DNA of 64,000 nucleotides from Hermodice carunculata (taxonomy: Eukaryota > Annelida > Polychaeta > Eunicida > Amphinomidae), in NCBI GenBank assembly GCA_964020975.1, contig OZ026624.1, forward strand, positions 27,810,056-27,874,055. The letters are read 5' to 3'. Below the pieces are notes generated by a model that was given only the letters and a program-made list of their open reading frames with translations, ran no database searches and was not told the DNA's origin. The translations under genes and the position numbers were made by a program. Positions 44,282 to 56,920 of the stretch are shown in pieces (the first letter of the stretch is position 1; each line of letters opens with the position of its first letter).

Positions 44282-44448
44282 TACAGTAAAACATGTTTTG
44301 AAAGACCGCCTCTAGGGATGACCAAATTGTGGTCTCTCAAGACAGGTGGTCTTTCATAGGAGGTACATATAAGAAGAATGTACTTAGCAAAGTATCCTGA
44401 AAAGTGGTCTTTCAAGGCAGGTGGTCTGTCTAGACAGGGACTACTGTA
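44282..44448. repeat. TA-flanked MITE
   Basis: TACAGTAAAACATG at the left and AGGGACTACTGTA at the right; inner AAAGACCGCC, AGGTGGTCTTTC and GTGGTCTTTC repeats. Confidence 0.65.
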
Positions 44449-44694
44449 TACCCTTTGTAAACAAAGCTTGTGTTTCCAAACAAAATCAATATAGCCTGAA
44501 GTAGGGACTATAGTCATAACCAGTTGAATAAATATGACCTTTAGATGACTCAAAGATATGAAATATAACCTGAATTTATAGTGAAAGAAGCTTTATAATT
44601 CAGGTCACCATCAACTTATTTGTCTTTGAGATAAAAATTGGCAGTCATTACTAGCAGTAAGTAAAATCCCAATACTGTGTTTCAAAATTCGTAG

Positions 44695-45113
44695 TCAGTT
44701 TGATTGATGTTCAACACTGTTCAGACACGCCTGATTGCAAGGATACATAATTACCATAGTCTTCAAGAAAATGTATGTAAATGAAAGAATAGCACAAAAA
44801 AAGAACAAAAGATAACCCAACTGCATTTCCTTTACAAATGCACAAGTGGAGATAGCATTCTTTGCTACGTAATTCCTCGTCATTTCTTGAGAATAGAAAG
44901 TATATATGGTTGTCACACAGGCCCACAGGATGCCCTCTCCCTGCATCTTCACATTTAAAATGATATGGATATACAAAAATATTAGAATGGCATGAAGTAG
45001 TAGATGTTGGCCACAAGGACAAAATGTTCCCATCAGGGATCCGTTTTGTGCAGACGCATATTCGACTCCATCAACACTTCTCATGTCAAGGGGACAACAA
45101 TCGCATCTTCCAT
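44695..45113 (-). CDS. Candidate exon 2 of a secreted cysteine-rich protein
   Basis: On the minus strand an acceptor-like TGTAAATGCACAG ends at 45114. The sequence after it joins in phase 1 to the signal-peptide exon at 46866-46941 and reads DGRCDCCPLDMRSVDGVEYA followed by NGSLMGTFCPCGQ, a Cys-rich extracellular-looking stretch. The frame stays open to 44695, but its lower part turns hydrophobic and unlike a secreted domain. A second frame over the same bases (about 44790-45065) is also cysteine-rich (HFKCEDAGRGHPVGLCDN, SKECYLHLCICKGNAVG). Either the exon is shorter than shown, or the gene is frameshifted, or one frame is chance. I recognise no family. The lower boundary is not determined. 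Confidence 0.35.
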
Positions 45114-45195
45114 CTGTGCATTTACACTTTCCATTATATAGATTTGACAAGAGGAGCAAGACAAGTGCAGATCAAAACAGGTACTATTTGAACTC

Positions 45196-45930
45196 GGAAA
45201 GATGATTTGCTGCATAGCAAATCAGTGTGTGTGTCTTCAAGGCATATTGGTATGGCAATGTACAACTATTCCAGAACACAGGAGTAGAAGTTGGAATGGC
45301 ATCGCTATCTATTATAGCTTTGAAGTTATTCAAGATTTAAAATTTCTAATGGTGGTATTTAGCATAATTTAAATTGCTCCAACTTTTATTTTTAATTCAT
45401 TAAGTGTGCAGTGGTCAACAAAACCCTAGTAGAAGTTGGAATGACATCTCTATCTATTAGAGTGTTGAAGATATTAAAGATTGAAAATTTTGAATACTGC
45501 TAATTAGCATAATTTAAATTGCTACAACTTTTGTTTTAGATTCATTACATGCGCAATGGTCAACAACCCCCTAGCAGAAATGACATCTCTATCTATAATA
45601 GTTTTGAAGATATTCAAGTTTTAAAATTTCAAATGCCCCTAATTAGCATAATTTAAATTGCTACAACTTTTGCTCTAGATTCGTTCCATGCGCAATGGTC
45701 AATAACCCCCTAGTAAAGTTGGAATGACATCTCTATCTGTTATACTTTTGAAAATATTCAAGATTTAAAATTTTAAATGCCCATAATTTGCATAATTCTA
45801 AACATCTTCATTCCTCTGTATAAAATGGTCAAACGCCTTGTATGGAGGTACAATCATGCCAAGTTTGGAGTTGCTAGATATAATAGTGTCCGAGAAAAGT
45901 GTCGGACAAATTTGCTGGTAAAGAAGAAAG
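45196..45930 (+). repeat. Interspersed repeat with about four tandem ~143 bp units (locus 1)
   Basis: A head with a hairpin (GATTTGCTGCATAGCAAATC, then GTGTGTCTTCAA) is followed by units starting at about 45290, 45435, 45575 and 45718. Each reads GTTGGAATGACATCTCTATC, then TTTTGAAGATATTCAAG, then GCATAATTTAAATTGCTACA. It ends with a tail (AAACATCTTCATTCC, CATGCCAAGTTTGGAG, TCCGAGAAAAGTGTCGGACA). A second head (GATTTGCTTCAAAGCAAATC) begins again at 45949. Head, units and tail recur at 54329-55110. Confidence 0.8.
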
Positions 45931-45942
45931 AAAGAAACCAGA

Positions 45943-46325
45943 AGAGAAGATTTGCTTCAAAGCAAATCTGTCTGTGTGTCTTCCAAAGTTGTAAATATTA
46001 AATGGTACAACTTTTGTGCTTTGGTACTTCACATTCCATTCAGCTTATGGCTGGAAATAATTTTCCCAAGTCCAAATGACCTTGACCTTTGACCTTCAAC
46101 CTTTACAGGTTACATGTAAATTGCAAAAATGTACAGTGTTACAATACCGACAATTGAAGCCCAACATGATTAAAATTTGATGGAAATTGGACAAGTTATG
46201 GCCGAGTGAAACTTTCAAAGGTTCAAATGACATTGACCTTTGACCTTTAGGGGTCACATGTAATTTTCAAAATGTGCAGTGTTGCAATAGCTACAATTCG
46301 AGCCCAACATGATCAGCATTATTGT
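45943..46325 (+). repeat. Related head plus two ~150 bp units with TGACCTTTGACC motifs
   Basis: After the head hairpin, two units begin AAATGACCTTGACCTTTGAC at about 46075 and AAATGACATTGACCTTTGAC at about 46225 and continue with ACATGTAA, ATGTACAGTGTT(A/G)CAATA and GCCCAACATGAT. The TGACCTTTGACC word resembles nuclear-receptor direct repeats, but within a repeat this is likely coincidence. Confidence 0.65.
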
Positions 46326-46865
46326 CCAATTCAACTGCTACATCAGGCAATGGTGTGTGTTCCTCCTCTTGAAAATAACAAGACCATGGGCATGGTTATC
46401 ACTATTATCATAATGTACTAACAACACGCATAGACATATAAGGTATGCAATGGCTATCTCAGAGACAGGAAACCAAAGAAAATCTGTAGGTTAGCTGAAT
46501 GTACCAGAAGGACGGGTTTTGGCAACAATCCATAAAATGTATCACTGGGATTTTTTTGCTTTGGTACAATTTTCCTGTTCTATGAAATTTGTAAATTCAT
46601 CACTTGACAATATTAACCCGACAGCCCTAAAAATGACTAGGATATGTGCTATCGTAAAATTCGTAATAAAAAATTCAGAAGCTGAATAACAGCTAGTGGC
46701 TGAGAATGCTGACAATCAGTGAATTTGATAGTCCAAATTAGCATCGGCAATACTGTCTTTATGTTCTATTTTCATCATATAGTTTGATTCAAAAGATCAC
46801 TAAAAAAGAACCAAACAAACCCGGACTAGATATGTTCTAGTCTGTAAGTGTCAAGTAAATTTTAC

Positions 46866-46941
46866 CTTCATCCTTTGATTTAGCCACCGCTGCTACTGCA
46901 ACTACTGCAGTGAGTAATACGAGAAACAGACGCCACTCCAT
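46866..46941 (-). CDS. Candidate first coding exon with signal peptide
   Basis: On the minus strand an ATG at 46941 opens MEWRLFLVLLTAVVAVAAVA followed by KSKDE, a textbook signal peptide: one basic residue, a ~15-residue hydrophobic core and an AVA cleavage motif before Lys. A donor (GAAG|GTAAAA) ends the exon in phase 1. The next cysteine-rich open segment on the same strand (upper edge 45113) starts in the matching phase. So this is probably the start of a gene for a small secreted protein transcribed towards lower coordinates. I do not recognise its family. No TATA box was identified upstream. Confidence 0.5.
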
Positions 46942-46998
46942 CTTGAATCTGAATAAAAAAGTAACTACACTGGCAATCACAATGCTCAAAGGTTGAAA

Positions 46999-47103
46999 TA
47001 GTCCAGGTCAACAGCTTTTCTCAACCTACTTCGGGGACATTGTTCCCAATGGGCACAAAGGAAAGCTGCCGACTCAGTCAAGATTTGGCACTGAAATAGT
47101 TAA
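46999..47103. repeat. TTAA-ended MITE, half copy
   Basis: Contains the hairpin GGTCAACAGCTTTTCTCAAC facing AAAGGAAAGCTGCCGACTC and the right end TTTGGCACTGAAATAGTTAA; the left half is absent. Confidence 0.6.
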
Positions 47104-48730
47104 CAAAATGTCTTTTTATGAGGAACATGAATTTGGAAGCATAGTGTTAATCTAATTGAGCAACACTTTGTCGATAGAAGCTGGTAAAGGTGAAGATTAT
47201 TTCCGCATAGCGCTGAACACAGATGCGGGCTAGTAATGTAGGTACATTCATCTCATGAAGTCACCTGTTAGGTCTTGAACCCAGATAGACCAAAGTTGCC
47301 ATCATCACCTGCAAGGCATTCATTTCTTCAGGTACACTGACATTATCGGTACCAACGCCTACTGTCAAAATTTTATCAAATGCAAAACTAAATTAATGTA
47401 TATTAGGAGATTACCTGCCTAGTACAGTAAGATTTAACGAGAGCTTTTACCGTTAGCTCCGTCTGATTCTGGTAAGTGGAGTGTGGGTATTTTAAAACAA
47501 ACTCGCCATTTGAACAGGTTTACAAAAGCAAATAACAAGCTATATCGTTCCCCATCCCTAACTACCATAAACCAGTGAAAGTGATCATATATTGGATGCA
47601 TGAACAGAATGTTTAAGTTTTTCAAACATTGAGCCATATCTGGCCCACACATGTGTAAATCCTCAATCAGAAAACGTCATAGTTAACTCATTTATGAAAG
47701 AAGGGAACACGCTAACATAAGGTGCAGTTTTCTGTCTCATTTTCAATGATTATTATGTGTGTCCACGTGATTTTTCTGTTACACAAAATTTGATAAATCA
47801 TTTTGCATTGTCACTCCTTTCCTTTGCAGTAGTAATGGCTTATTTTGATAGTTTTGACATGTCAGAATATAGCTGCATACAGCCGTGGAATATAACATTG
47901 AAAAGCTAAGCAAGTATTCCAAAATAAGTGCAAATGAAAAGACTGCATGGGATAGGTGTAATTCAAAAAGCGACATCCCATACGTAATTCAGTTGTGCAG
48001 CCAGTGTTATGTGAAATAACTTTTGAAATGACTCAATTAATTCTAGCAACCACATGGCCAAACTATCTGTTTAGCTGGCTAACCATGCCAAACATGGCCA
48101 GCTCTATTTACTAAAACCTCAAAAAATCTATTCAGTCGTTCAAGAAACGACGTAGCTGGAACACACAAGCAGCCTTTACAACCTTGCAGTGCCACCCAAA
48201 TATGAACTGGTCTCCCCAGGTTACATTAAATCCTGGCTGCATGATGAAGTACTGACAAAGCTGTTCCTGAGAAGAAAATATATATATATATAAAAAATAG
48301 AAATAGAAAATGCATGGCTTCATTATCTCCTTCACATACATAAAGATGCTCCTTTGGGAGTAACAAAATCAAAGCTGTGTTTCTGAGGACTTGGCACATA
48401 TTACAGACTGGTGAACAGAGGGGCACCCACACCTGCCTGAGGTATGTTCGCTGAGCAGCTGAGAATTTAATCACTGGGTCTCATCTCTTCGTTTAATACA
48501 CATTTTAGTATAAGTAACACAAGTGTTACCGATTATAAACAATTGTGACCGAAGATGTTTGTTTCAGCGACTGTACAGGAAGATTGATATCCAATGACTG
48601 ATGATACAAAATTTAAGATGATTCCCTGCACAAGATACACAAGTCCTTTTGCAATTGTTCAGAAATATTGTGCCATGATATTACTTGATATTTTTAAGGG
48701 GAGCAAGACATTTTGAAAACATGATTGGGT
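47104..48730. other. no recognised gene
   Basis: AT-rich. Several short open frames on the minus strand show no family resemblance. A short TA run lies at 48280-48292. Confidence 0.5.
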
Positions 48731-48736
48731 GATGCG

Positions 48737-48894
<158 letters not shown>

Positions 48895-48899
48895 GCATG

Positions 48900-50670
48900 C
48901 ATGTTTTAACTGCTAGAATTGTTTTCTACAGACGGAAGGTTAGATAATTTTTGGCACCTAGTGGTGTAGACCCTGCTCTTTACATCTCAGCTAATAATAC
49001 TTAACCTAGTTTTTTTTCTCACAGAGCACTTACCGCATACCTCAAGTTCAACATGCTAGCACAGTTGGCGACTTCAAAGAATCTCCTTGAAGTCTACATT
49101 GATTGGTATAATGGTGTTACTCATATTAGAACATGGATTAAATACTCAAAATCACTCTGATTTTCTTGTTTTCTGATTTCGTTACTGTCAAAAGAGAATA
49201 TTATTATTTCAGATTAAATGTGAAGCTGTCATTTTATATATTATTCATAGAAATTGGCCATGGGAAGGTAAAGCTCCATATAAAACATACCACATTTAAG
49301 AGAAGGAATGCATAGACAACAGGTGTTTTGGTCAGTGAAGGTAATAAGCAGTCTGGGGGAAAGTGAGGTACACACTGAAATACCTGGACTAAGTTGTGTA
49401 CAGATGGGATTTGCTTGTGGGCTTCATCACATATGACCGCATGGCTTGAATGGGAAAAACAGGGTTAGGGACATTTATCGGGTAGGTGCACCTTATGGAC
49501 ACATGGATATAAGTGATGTTATTCCCTATGTAAGATTGTTCGCATCCTGTGATATGTCTGAGTTTTTCAAATGTTGAACTACCATTGTAGCACAGCTAAG
49601 TCTATAGGTCAACATATAGCAAATACATGTCGATGTAATTTTTTACAAAAATCATAACTAGAGCTTCTTCAGTTAAAGCAGGAATGTACTTTTAATGGGA
49701 CTCAGTTTGAAATTTGATATGTTTTCCCGCACGCTCATAATTAATCTTAAGTTAGTCTGAACCCTGACACTGATGACAATACAAAATTGGAGGAAATCTG
49801 TTATTGCCAATAACACCAAAGTTTGTGTACTCTGAATTGATATAATAGCAGTTGATTCATATTCTTGGACTCAAATTTTGTATTCACATACAATCAAAAA
49901 TTCAGTTTCCATTAGAGAGCAAAGGCCATACGCAATGGCTAAAGTCATGAGCGCCAAAGAAGAATTATTAATTTTGTCAAAACTTTGCATGGAACGGTTT
50001 GAGTTTGACTGTACGCCAACCGTCAAAGGTAATTAATTAATACTAGTAAAAAGTAAACTATACTACCATTAACTTTGTCATATTTTTGTGGGTTTTTTAA
50101 ATGTTTTTTCCATTTTTATTTGTCTTTACTTGCTCACTTATTAAGCACTGCCTCTGAAATAGTACCATCTAAATGGTAACATATTTATAATTTTTTATTT
50201 GGATAGGCATATAATCTTTATTTTCCTGTGAATAATTGCTTACATATTTTGCGGAAAGAAACTTCGTTTTTGTCGAATGTCAGTATAAGGTGTGCCATCA
50301 TTGTAAAAATATCGTAAAACACACTGCGGTGGATTATTAAATAAAACATCTGCGTGTAAAATGTATATAGCATGTGAACAATGCGAGATCCAATCATACT
50401 AATAAAGTTAAATAGACATAAACTGGGCTATACATATTTTTTTGCAGAATGGTCATGGGTAAAATTCAATAGTTTGAACTATGTCTCCATAATATCAATA
50501 CATATTACACTGAGCTCTTTGCAATTGACTTTGCCATATGATGAACACATGGCTTTGGGATGAAACAGCTCTACTTCTATTGGGAGAACTAATGTATGGT
50601 CTTTAGAACACTTAAAATCTCAAAGAGGGTATAAAAGACATGAAAACTACGTACCACATTACCTTGAAAT
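48900..50670. other. no recognised gene
   Basis: AT-rich intergenic sequence. No splice-bounded coding stretch or recurring repeat found on either strand. Confidence 0.5.
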
Positions 50671-50671
50671 A

Positions 50672-50674
<3 letters not shown>

Positions 50675-50717
<43 letters not shown>
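50675..50717. repeat. (TA)n(TG)n microsatellite
   Basis: About 28 bases of TA then 16 of TG; a TTAT/CATTAT-rich patch follows at about 50790-50820. Confidence 0.9.
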
Positions 50718-51009
50718 GAATCGGTATCAGTTAACTGGATCCACTTCACAGATAAAGTCACAAGCAGAGATAATGATGGTGATGATTATTATTATAATTA
50801 TTATCATTATCATTATTTATCTTACTTAGGGAAACTGCCCCATTTCAACTGGAGCACTGATGAAGGAGAGTTTAATTCATGGTATGGGCAACATTGGCAT
50901 ATTAGCCTCGCATGTAGGTCATCCTACCGCACAGCTGCAATAAAGCCAGAGTAATAGTTTTAATACATGTGTAAAACACAACAATATGCTTTCATCTGAT
51001 TGAGTTTAT

Positions 51010-51010
<1 letters not shown>

Positions 51011-51064
<54 letters not shown>
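51011..51064. repeat. (CT)n microsatellite
   Basis: About 54 bases of pure CT. Confidence 0.95.
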
Positions 51065-51068
<4 letters not shown>

Positions 51069-51316
51069 ATTCTAAATTCTGTTTTCTCTTGCTGACAGGT
51101 ATAATGAGGTAGAGTGATTTTATAACGTTTCAGATTCATAACTATCACAAAAAAGATATAGACCCACTTTTTTCTTCTGTTCTCAACTCACCTGGCTGAC
51201 AAGTCATTAGAACAAAAAGTGGTAGACCTACCATGTGTCTTTTTATCTTTGGCACAAGTGATAAATTTAGGGTTTTAAGTGGTTAGGCCTATGTGTTTTG
51301 AAAAAAAACAACTAAA

Positions 51317-51469
<153 letters not shown>

Positions 51470-53620
51470 GGACAGTGACCCGGTAAATAAAATGTTTATC
51501 TTCTCCATAGCCCTCCTGTCAATAAATACAATATTATTACAGGATAAAAGAACAAGCATAAAGTACATTTAATATGCAGATACAATTGCATTGCAATGTG
51601 TATCAACATAAAAACATCATAAATAAATACATATGTATTCCATGGCAGATAAATACTAACTTTGGTTGATTCTAGGTACGCGGATATGTATGCCTGAACA
51701 CTTTTTGTAGCTTCTCTATTGATTTTTTTTCATATAATTAAAAACTGTGGTACCTGACGCTGCCAGAGACTTACAAAAGGACGTTTGTTTTTGCTTCAAG
51801 CTACAGCAACGTGTCCTCCATCCAACAAATGAGTAAGCCCAGTGTGACAGTCTTTAATATATACAAACATGTCTCTCATGTGCTGTGGGGCATGCCCATT
51901 TATGTTTTTGTACATAAACGCCTTTCTGTATTTGAATCTGTCTACTTATAGCATTATATAGAGATTTCTAAAAAATCCAGCAGTTGGGGCTCTAAAATCA
52001 GCATCTACCATTAATCGTACAAAGCATTTTTGCAATTTTACAAGTATTTGTTTATCAGTGGAGCCATTCCATAGTGTGCTGCAATAATCAATGCGAAGTA
52101 AAACATAAGCATTATAAAAAGTTTTCCCAGTTAAAAGAGGTTAAAATGATTTAATCTGTGGGAATAGAGCAATATTACCTGAAACAGATTTGTAGACTTT
52201 ATCAAAGTGAGCTTTCCAGGAAAGAGCTTTTTCACAGGACTGCTTATCAAGAAAGCCTGATTGAGATTGATTCAAAAGTGAATGGACATAATATTGAAAA
52301 GTGTGTCAACATGGCGTTTGATGATTGTTGACATTATTGGTAAAACGGATATAGGTTGGTAGTTCCCAACAATTTGAAGGGAGTATGCAAAGGTACAACC
52401 CTAGCACCTTTCCATGCATCAGGAAAGATACCACTTACGATACTCCAACTGACTATTTTTTTTATAGAGGAATGTAAATTTTTTGTACATCTGTTTTAAG
52501 AATTTTGGCACTTTCTTGGTCTAAATCTGTTGCTTCGCTGTTCTGCAGCGATTTCAATTGTTTCAACACAAAGTCTTGTGTCACTGCAGGGATATCAAAA
52601 GTAGTGCTTGGTGGTAGTTTTGAATTTACGTTTTCAAGTTTGTTATGGATCCTCTCTCCACTATCAGCATTATCAATGTTCTGATTTGCTAAATTTGAGA
52701 ATTAGTCATTGAAATTATTTGCAATATCAATATTTTCCAAAGTTGCTTTTCCATTGTCCTTTATGACAACTGGTACCTTTTCTTCTTTGGACTGTGTTAG
52801 TTCCTTTTAATATCTCCATAGATATAGAGGACTTTTTGCATTTTTTGCAATAAGTGTTTTATAAAAAGTCAGTTTTGATGCTCGTATTAAAATGTTTAGC
52901 TGGTTCTACCACAAAGCACACTGATCATGTTCGTTTTACTTTTGAATTTGTCTCTTGTTTATATGGCTTGAACTATTTGTTCATTGAACCACTCGGGCTG
53001 AGGGCTTCTTTTTTCTTTACCCTGCGTTCTTTCCATGGAACATGAGTATCCACTACTTCATTGGAAAGTTTGTACCAACAATTCAATGCATCATTAGGAT
53101 CTGAGAAAGTGTCTATAAAGTACCATGGGATGTAAGATAAGTCCTCTTTAAAAACGGTTTCATCAAAGTTTTAGTAAGATCTATACCAAATTGTCATATG
53201 CACTTGTTTTACATTACAATTTGATTTACGGACAATAGCAATGGGTAGTGGTCACTCATGCCAATAGATGGAACATTAACACATCTCACATTGTTTGGGT
53301 TACTCACATATATGTGATCTGATAGTGTCTTTGTGTATCTGTCGCCCTGGTAGGGTGATTAGATAGTTATGTCAGTTGATAAGAGTCAATTGTATCTCTC
53401 CATTTTATATTACCCTACAGCCCTCCATTTAAATCAATATTAAAGTCACCCATGAGCAAGTGTTCTTTATTTTCCAAATGAGCGTTTTCCACTAAATGCT
53501 CAAATTGTGGTATCCAAGGATTTAATTTCCGAAATTGGGTCCTGTACACTATACATGCAAGGATTCCGGCTGATTTTGTAAATTTTATTACAATTCATAA
53601 TAGTTCTAGATCATGGGTTT
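51470..53620 (-). mobile_element. CR1/L2-like LINE, decayed
   Basis: Read on the minus strand from high to low coordinates, four parts can be recognised. There is an endonuclease remnant (a MGDFN-type motif near 53440) and the linker DPNDALNCWYKLSNEVVDTH with VPWKERRVKKKE (about 53010-53110). A reverse transcriptase start follows (LDQESAKILK, then NYQPISVLPIMSTI, about 52330-52530). The thumb region comes last (ALIIAAHYGMAPLINKYL-like, about 52040-52110), then HAPQHMRDMF and SLWQRQVPQF near 51750-51900. The frame is interrupted in several places, including stops inside the reverse transcriptase, so it is inactive. NYxPISVLP is diagnostic of the CR1/L2/Jockey group. The 5' end is truncated within the endonuclease. 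Confidence 0.75.
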
Positions 53621-54328
53621 CAAGGTCAAGTTGCCTGGTATGGAGACCGGGGATAAGTGACTAAATTACTAAATTCAACCTTACATGTAAAGTTTAAAGA
53701 GTAGAACTTCAGTCATCATGTGGTTGAGTGACCTAATTTGTTGGCTAAATATCTGTGAATCAATATGAAGTATAAAATAATATGCAACCTTACCGCATCG
53801 AGAATTTCATGACTAAATCAACTGTTTCAACAAACCCCAGGTACAGGGTAGTAGTTGAAACACACCATGGAATATGTTGAAACAATATCTATATTCAAAC
53901 AACCAACCATTGCTTGTCCAAATCTAATCATGTATTATATATAGACTAATCATGTATTATATATGATATCAAGTCAGATTCGCATGTTGAAACATTTTAT
54001 AGAAGATTCACCATTCAATAATTTTAAATGTAAAAAAGCTCATAATCACCATGCAAACAGACCCTGTTAAGGGGAATGCATATGTGGGTTCAGTGTGGCT
54101 ACAAAATAGTTCTACCCACAAGTAACTGGCTGGAGATCTGGATTTTAGTTAGACAGGGTCCACTGAATGTGCAAGCCTGTCTCAAAGTGAGCTCAACTGA
54201 GGCTGGTGGAATGGAGTGGTGCAGAGGTAGACAACTCCCACGGGATCACTGCCTCAGCACTGGACAACACGTTTGCACAGCTGTGTGGGTGGGTGGGGGG
54301 TAGAGAAGCCTTAGAGAATTCAACTAGA
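53621..54328. other. no recognised gene
   Basis: Contains a local duplication of AATCATGTATTATATA (about 53926-53961). No exon. Confidence 0.5.
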
Positions 54329-55110
54329 AAAGAACAGTTGCTTCACAGCAAATTTGTCTGGGTGCTCTCAAAATGAGAACAGTTTGAAATGCTGCAGTTT
54401 GCCATAGTTTAACATAATCTAAATTTCGTGTATTAGCCTAATTTTTTGTTATTAAAATGCTACAGCTTTGATTCTTGGTTCATTGGATGTGGCCATGTCA
54501 CAAACTTAGAAAGTAAAGTTTGAATAAAACTACTATCTGTAATAGTTTTGAAGTTATTTTAATTTTTAATTTTGTGTATTAGCCTAATTTGCATAAATTA
54601 AAAGCCTACAACTTTAGTTTATGTTTCCTTGGATGGAACTATGCCACAAAGTAGGAATGCCACCTTTATAACAGTTTTGAAGCTATTCAATATTATATTT
54701 TACATATCCACGTAATTTGCATAAATTAAAATCCTATAACTTTGGTTCATTACATGTGGGCTTGCCATAAATGTAAAAATTAAAGTTGGAATGACATCTC
54801 TATTTATAATAGTTTTGGAGAAATTGGACTTTTAAATTTTTTTATGCCCCTTGTTGGCATGATTTGAAATTCTACAACTAATATGCTGTCCATTATATTG
54901 GCAGGTGTCACAAACCTGTATTTGCACATTGAAATTTAGAGTCTATCTGGAAGACATGGAGCTTTTAAAATTTTGCTTCCCCTGAATTTGCATAATTTTA
55001 AACATCGTGACTATTCCAAATGAGGTGCACAATTTGACTGGTTAGGTCAGTCACCATGCCAAGTTTCATGATTTTCGCAAAAATATGGTCAGAGAAAAAC
55101 TCCAGACAAA
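54329..55110 (+). repeat. Interspersed repeat with ~140 bp tandem units (locus 2)
   Basis: Head CAGTTGCTTCACAGCAAATT, then units with CTATCTGTAATAGTTTTGAA (about 54525), CACCTTTATAACAGTTTTGA (54660), GTTGGAATGACATCTCTATT (54786) and a fourth diverged one (about 54940). The tail TTTTAAACATCGTGACTATT, CATGCCAAGTTTCATGATTT matches locus 1. The same architecture in two places shows that the whole assembly moves or spreads as a unit. Confidence 0.75.
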
Positions 55111-55130
55111 CTTGGGTCAGAGGAGGTGGT

Positions 55131-55133
<3 letters not shown>

Positions 55134-55206
<73 letters not shown>
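55134..55206. repeat. (GA)n microsatellite
   Basis: About 73 bases of GA with one AAAG interruption. A scrap of a MITE (TCAAACCTCTCTACAGTGGG, 55220-55239) follows. Confidence 0.95.
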
Positions 55207-55208
<2 letters not shown>

Positions 55209-55309
55209 CTTACTCATAGAGTCAAACCTCTCTACAGTGGGTACCCTTGGGACCAGAGAAAAGTGCCCAATCCTCAGAGGGTCAGCCCTTCTGGGCAGTA
55301 TGGATAAGT

Positions 55310-56500
55310 ATACTGTGAATTCATTTAGTTTTGCTGTTCTTAATTTTGCTTATGTCGCTGATGCTTCAAAACCCTGAAAATAACAACCCAGTTAAATATA
55401 TTTTTAACATGACACTGATAGGAATTATCACAAAAATAGTAAGTTTAAAGTTTCAGTGAAGGGTCAAAAGTTAAAAAACCGTGAAAATTAATGCTCGTGA
55501 AAATAAATGTATTCATAGTATTTGCATGTACATCTACATACATATTATGCATACATGCACATATACATGTTCGGTATATACATATTGTAGTTCAAGGGGA
55601 TGTGAATACATGCATTACAAAGCTCTCTTTGTTCCTTTATTACATAAACAAATTTTAACAGATGCTGCCAAGAAACTACATGTAAATGTACATGTACCTG
55701 AGAACTGACACAAGCACTATTCTGTCTCAGTAGTGACTATGAAGAACAGGCTTCATCTCACTGGTTACAACAAAATGAATGAAAGAGTCCACATTGAGAT
55801 GACACAAATCCACACAGTTTCAAAATTCACAAAGTAGGGTAAACAGTCATTGAGGACTGGAAGACCATAATTTGATGGGTGTAGCCAACTCAGCAGGTAG
55901 TCTATTTTCAACAGTGGGGTACACTCAGGTTGTTCTGCCCAGAAGTCCAATGCCTGTGCTCCCTTGGGCCTGATAAGCCCAGTAGACTCATAGCCTCAGG
56001 CAGGAAAGGGGGACCAGCTAAGACACCAGTCTCAGGAATGGTGCACTGACAGCTATGTCTACCACTAGTGGGAACTATAGCCTGCCTAGTACATATTGCA
56101 GCATGGAGCAGGTCTGTTCTTGCATGAACAGAACGTATTTTATTGACGACCTCATTACACAGTTGTTGGGAGTCGTTGCCCCCCTCCCATTTGCTACAAG
56201 TCCCAAACCTTCCACCCTCCCACCCCCCAGCATGCATTGATAGAAGGCTGCCTATAAGACTCTTTGTCTCCATGGCAACTCAGGACAGTGTGGTAGATAT
56301 TAAAGAAGATAGCCACAGAAAGGGTATCTCATGTACCCCCAAAATGCACAAAACCATTCGTAAAAAATACTCAAGCATCACCATTCGAACAAACGTGATT
56401 GACACCCACCCGCAGCACATGCCCACCCATTTAAAGTGATTGTGCCCAGCAGATTACTGAAATGTGAATTGTTGATACCATGGAATGCAGACTCCAACAG
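55310..56500. other. no recognised gene
   Basis: A 121-residue minus-strand open frame at 55908-56273 has no recognisable motif and low-complexity neighbours. I see no splice-supported exon. Confidence 0.4.
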
Positions 56501-56507
56501 AGCCCTA

Positions 56508-56549
56508 GACTGTTAGCTTAGCTGACTGACAAGTCAGCTAAGCTAAAAA
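56508..56549. repeat. Perfect hairpin, TTAGCTTAGCTGACT arm
   Basis: TTAGCTTAGCTGACTGACAA is followed by its inverse GTCAGCTAAGCTAA. It resembles the CTCAGCTGACTTGTC/GTCAGCTGAG hairpin opening the repeat block at 26255 and may be the end of the same family. Confidence 0.6.
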
Positions 56550-56719
56550 CCTAGGTACATGTATCTCAGGTACAGGCCTGCCCATTCGTGTACAATGTAA
56601 CTGTTGGACTGTAATGGATGACTGCATATATACATGTGCTGTCAGAGTTCTGTAACCACAAGTATTGTTTGTTTTAACTTTCAACATACTGCCCTCCATC
56701 AGTGATGACCTTGTGAATA

Positions 56720-56920
56720 CACTGTCCACTATAGTGGCCGATGAGCTAAAGTTCGTGGGTACAACATACATGAGTGGGAATATGTACTGTATATGTGTAT
56801 CTTATATCATCATCGATAAGCTTGTCAATGGGCTGTCCACTCTTGTGGCCAGGTGATGTTATATATAAAGTTTGTGGGTACAACATACATGAGTGGCAAT
56901 ATATGTACATATATATCTAT
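56720..56920 (+). repeat. Two-copy tandem duplication, about 115 bp
   Basis: CTGTCCACTATAGTGGCC ... GTGGGTACAACATACATGAG (56721-56780) recurs as CTGTCCACTCTTGTGGCC ... GTGGGTACAACATACATGAG (56833-56895). Non-coding. Confidence 0.7.

Noticed and set aside
46075-46250. TGACCTTTGACC words as nuclear-receptor response elements
   Set aside because: They recur as part of a ~150 bp repeat unit, so the match is more simply explained by repeat structure.
55908-56273. 121-codon minus-strand open frame
   Set aside because: No domain, no signal peptide, and no supporting exons around it; compatible with chance.
56720-56920. Duplicated coding exons
   Set aside because: The two ~115 bp copies differ by insertions that are not multiples of three, and neither has splice sites.
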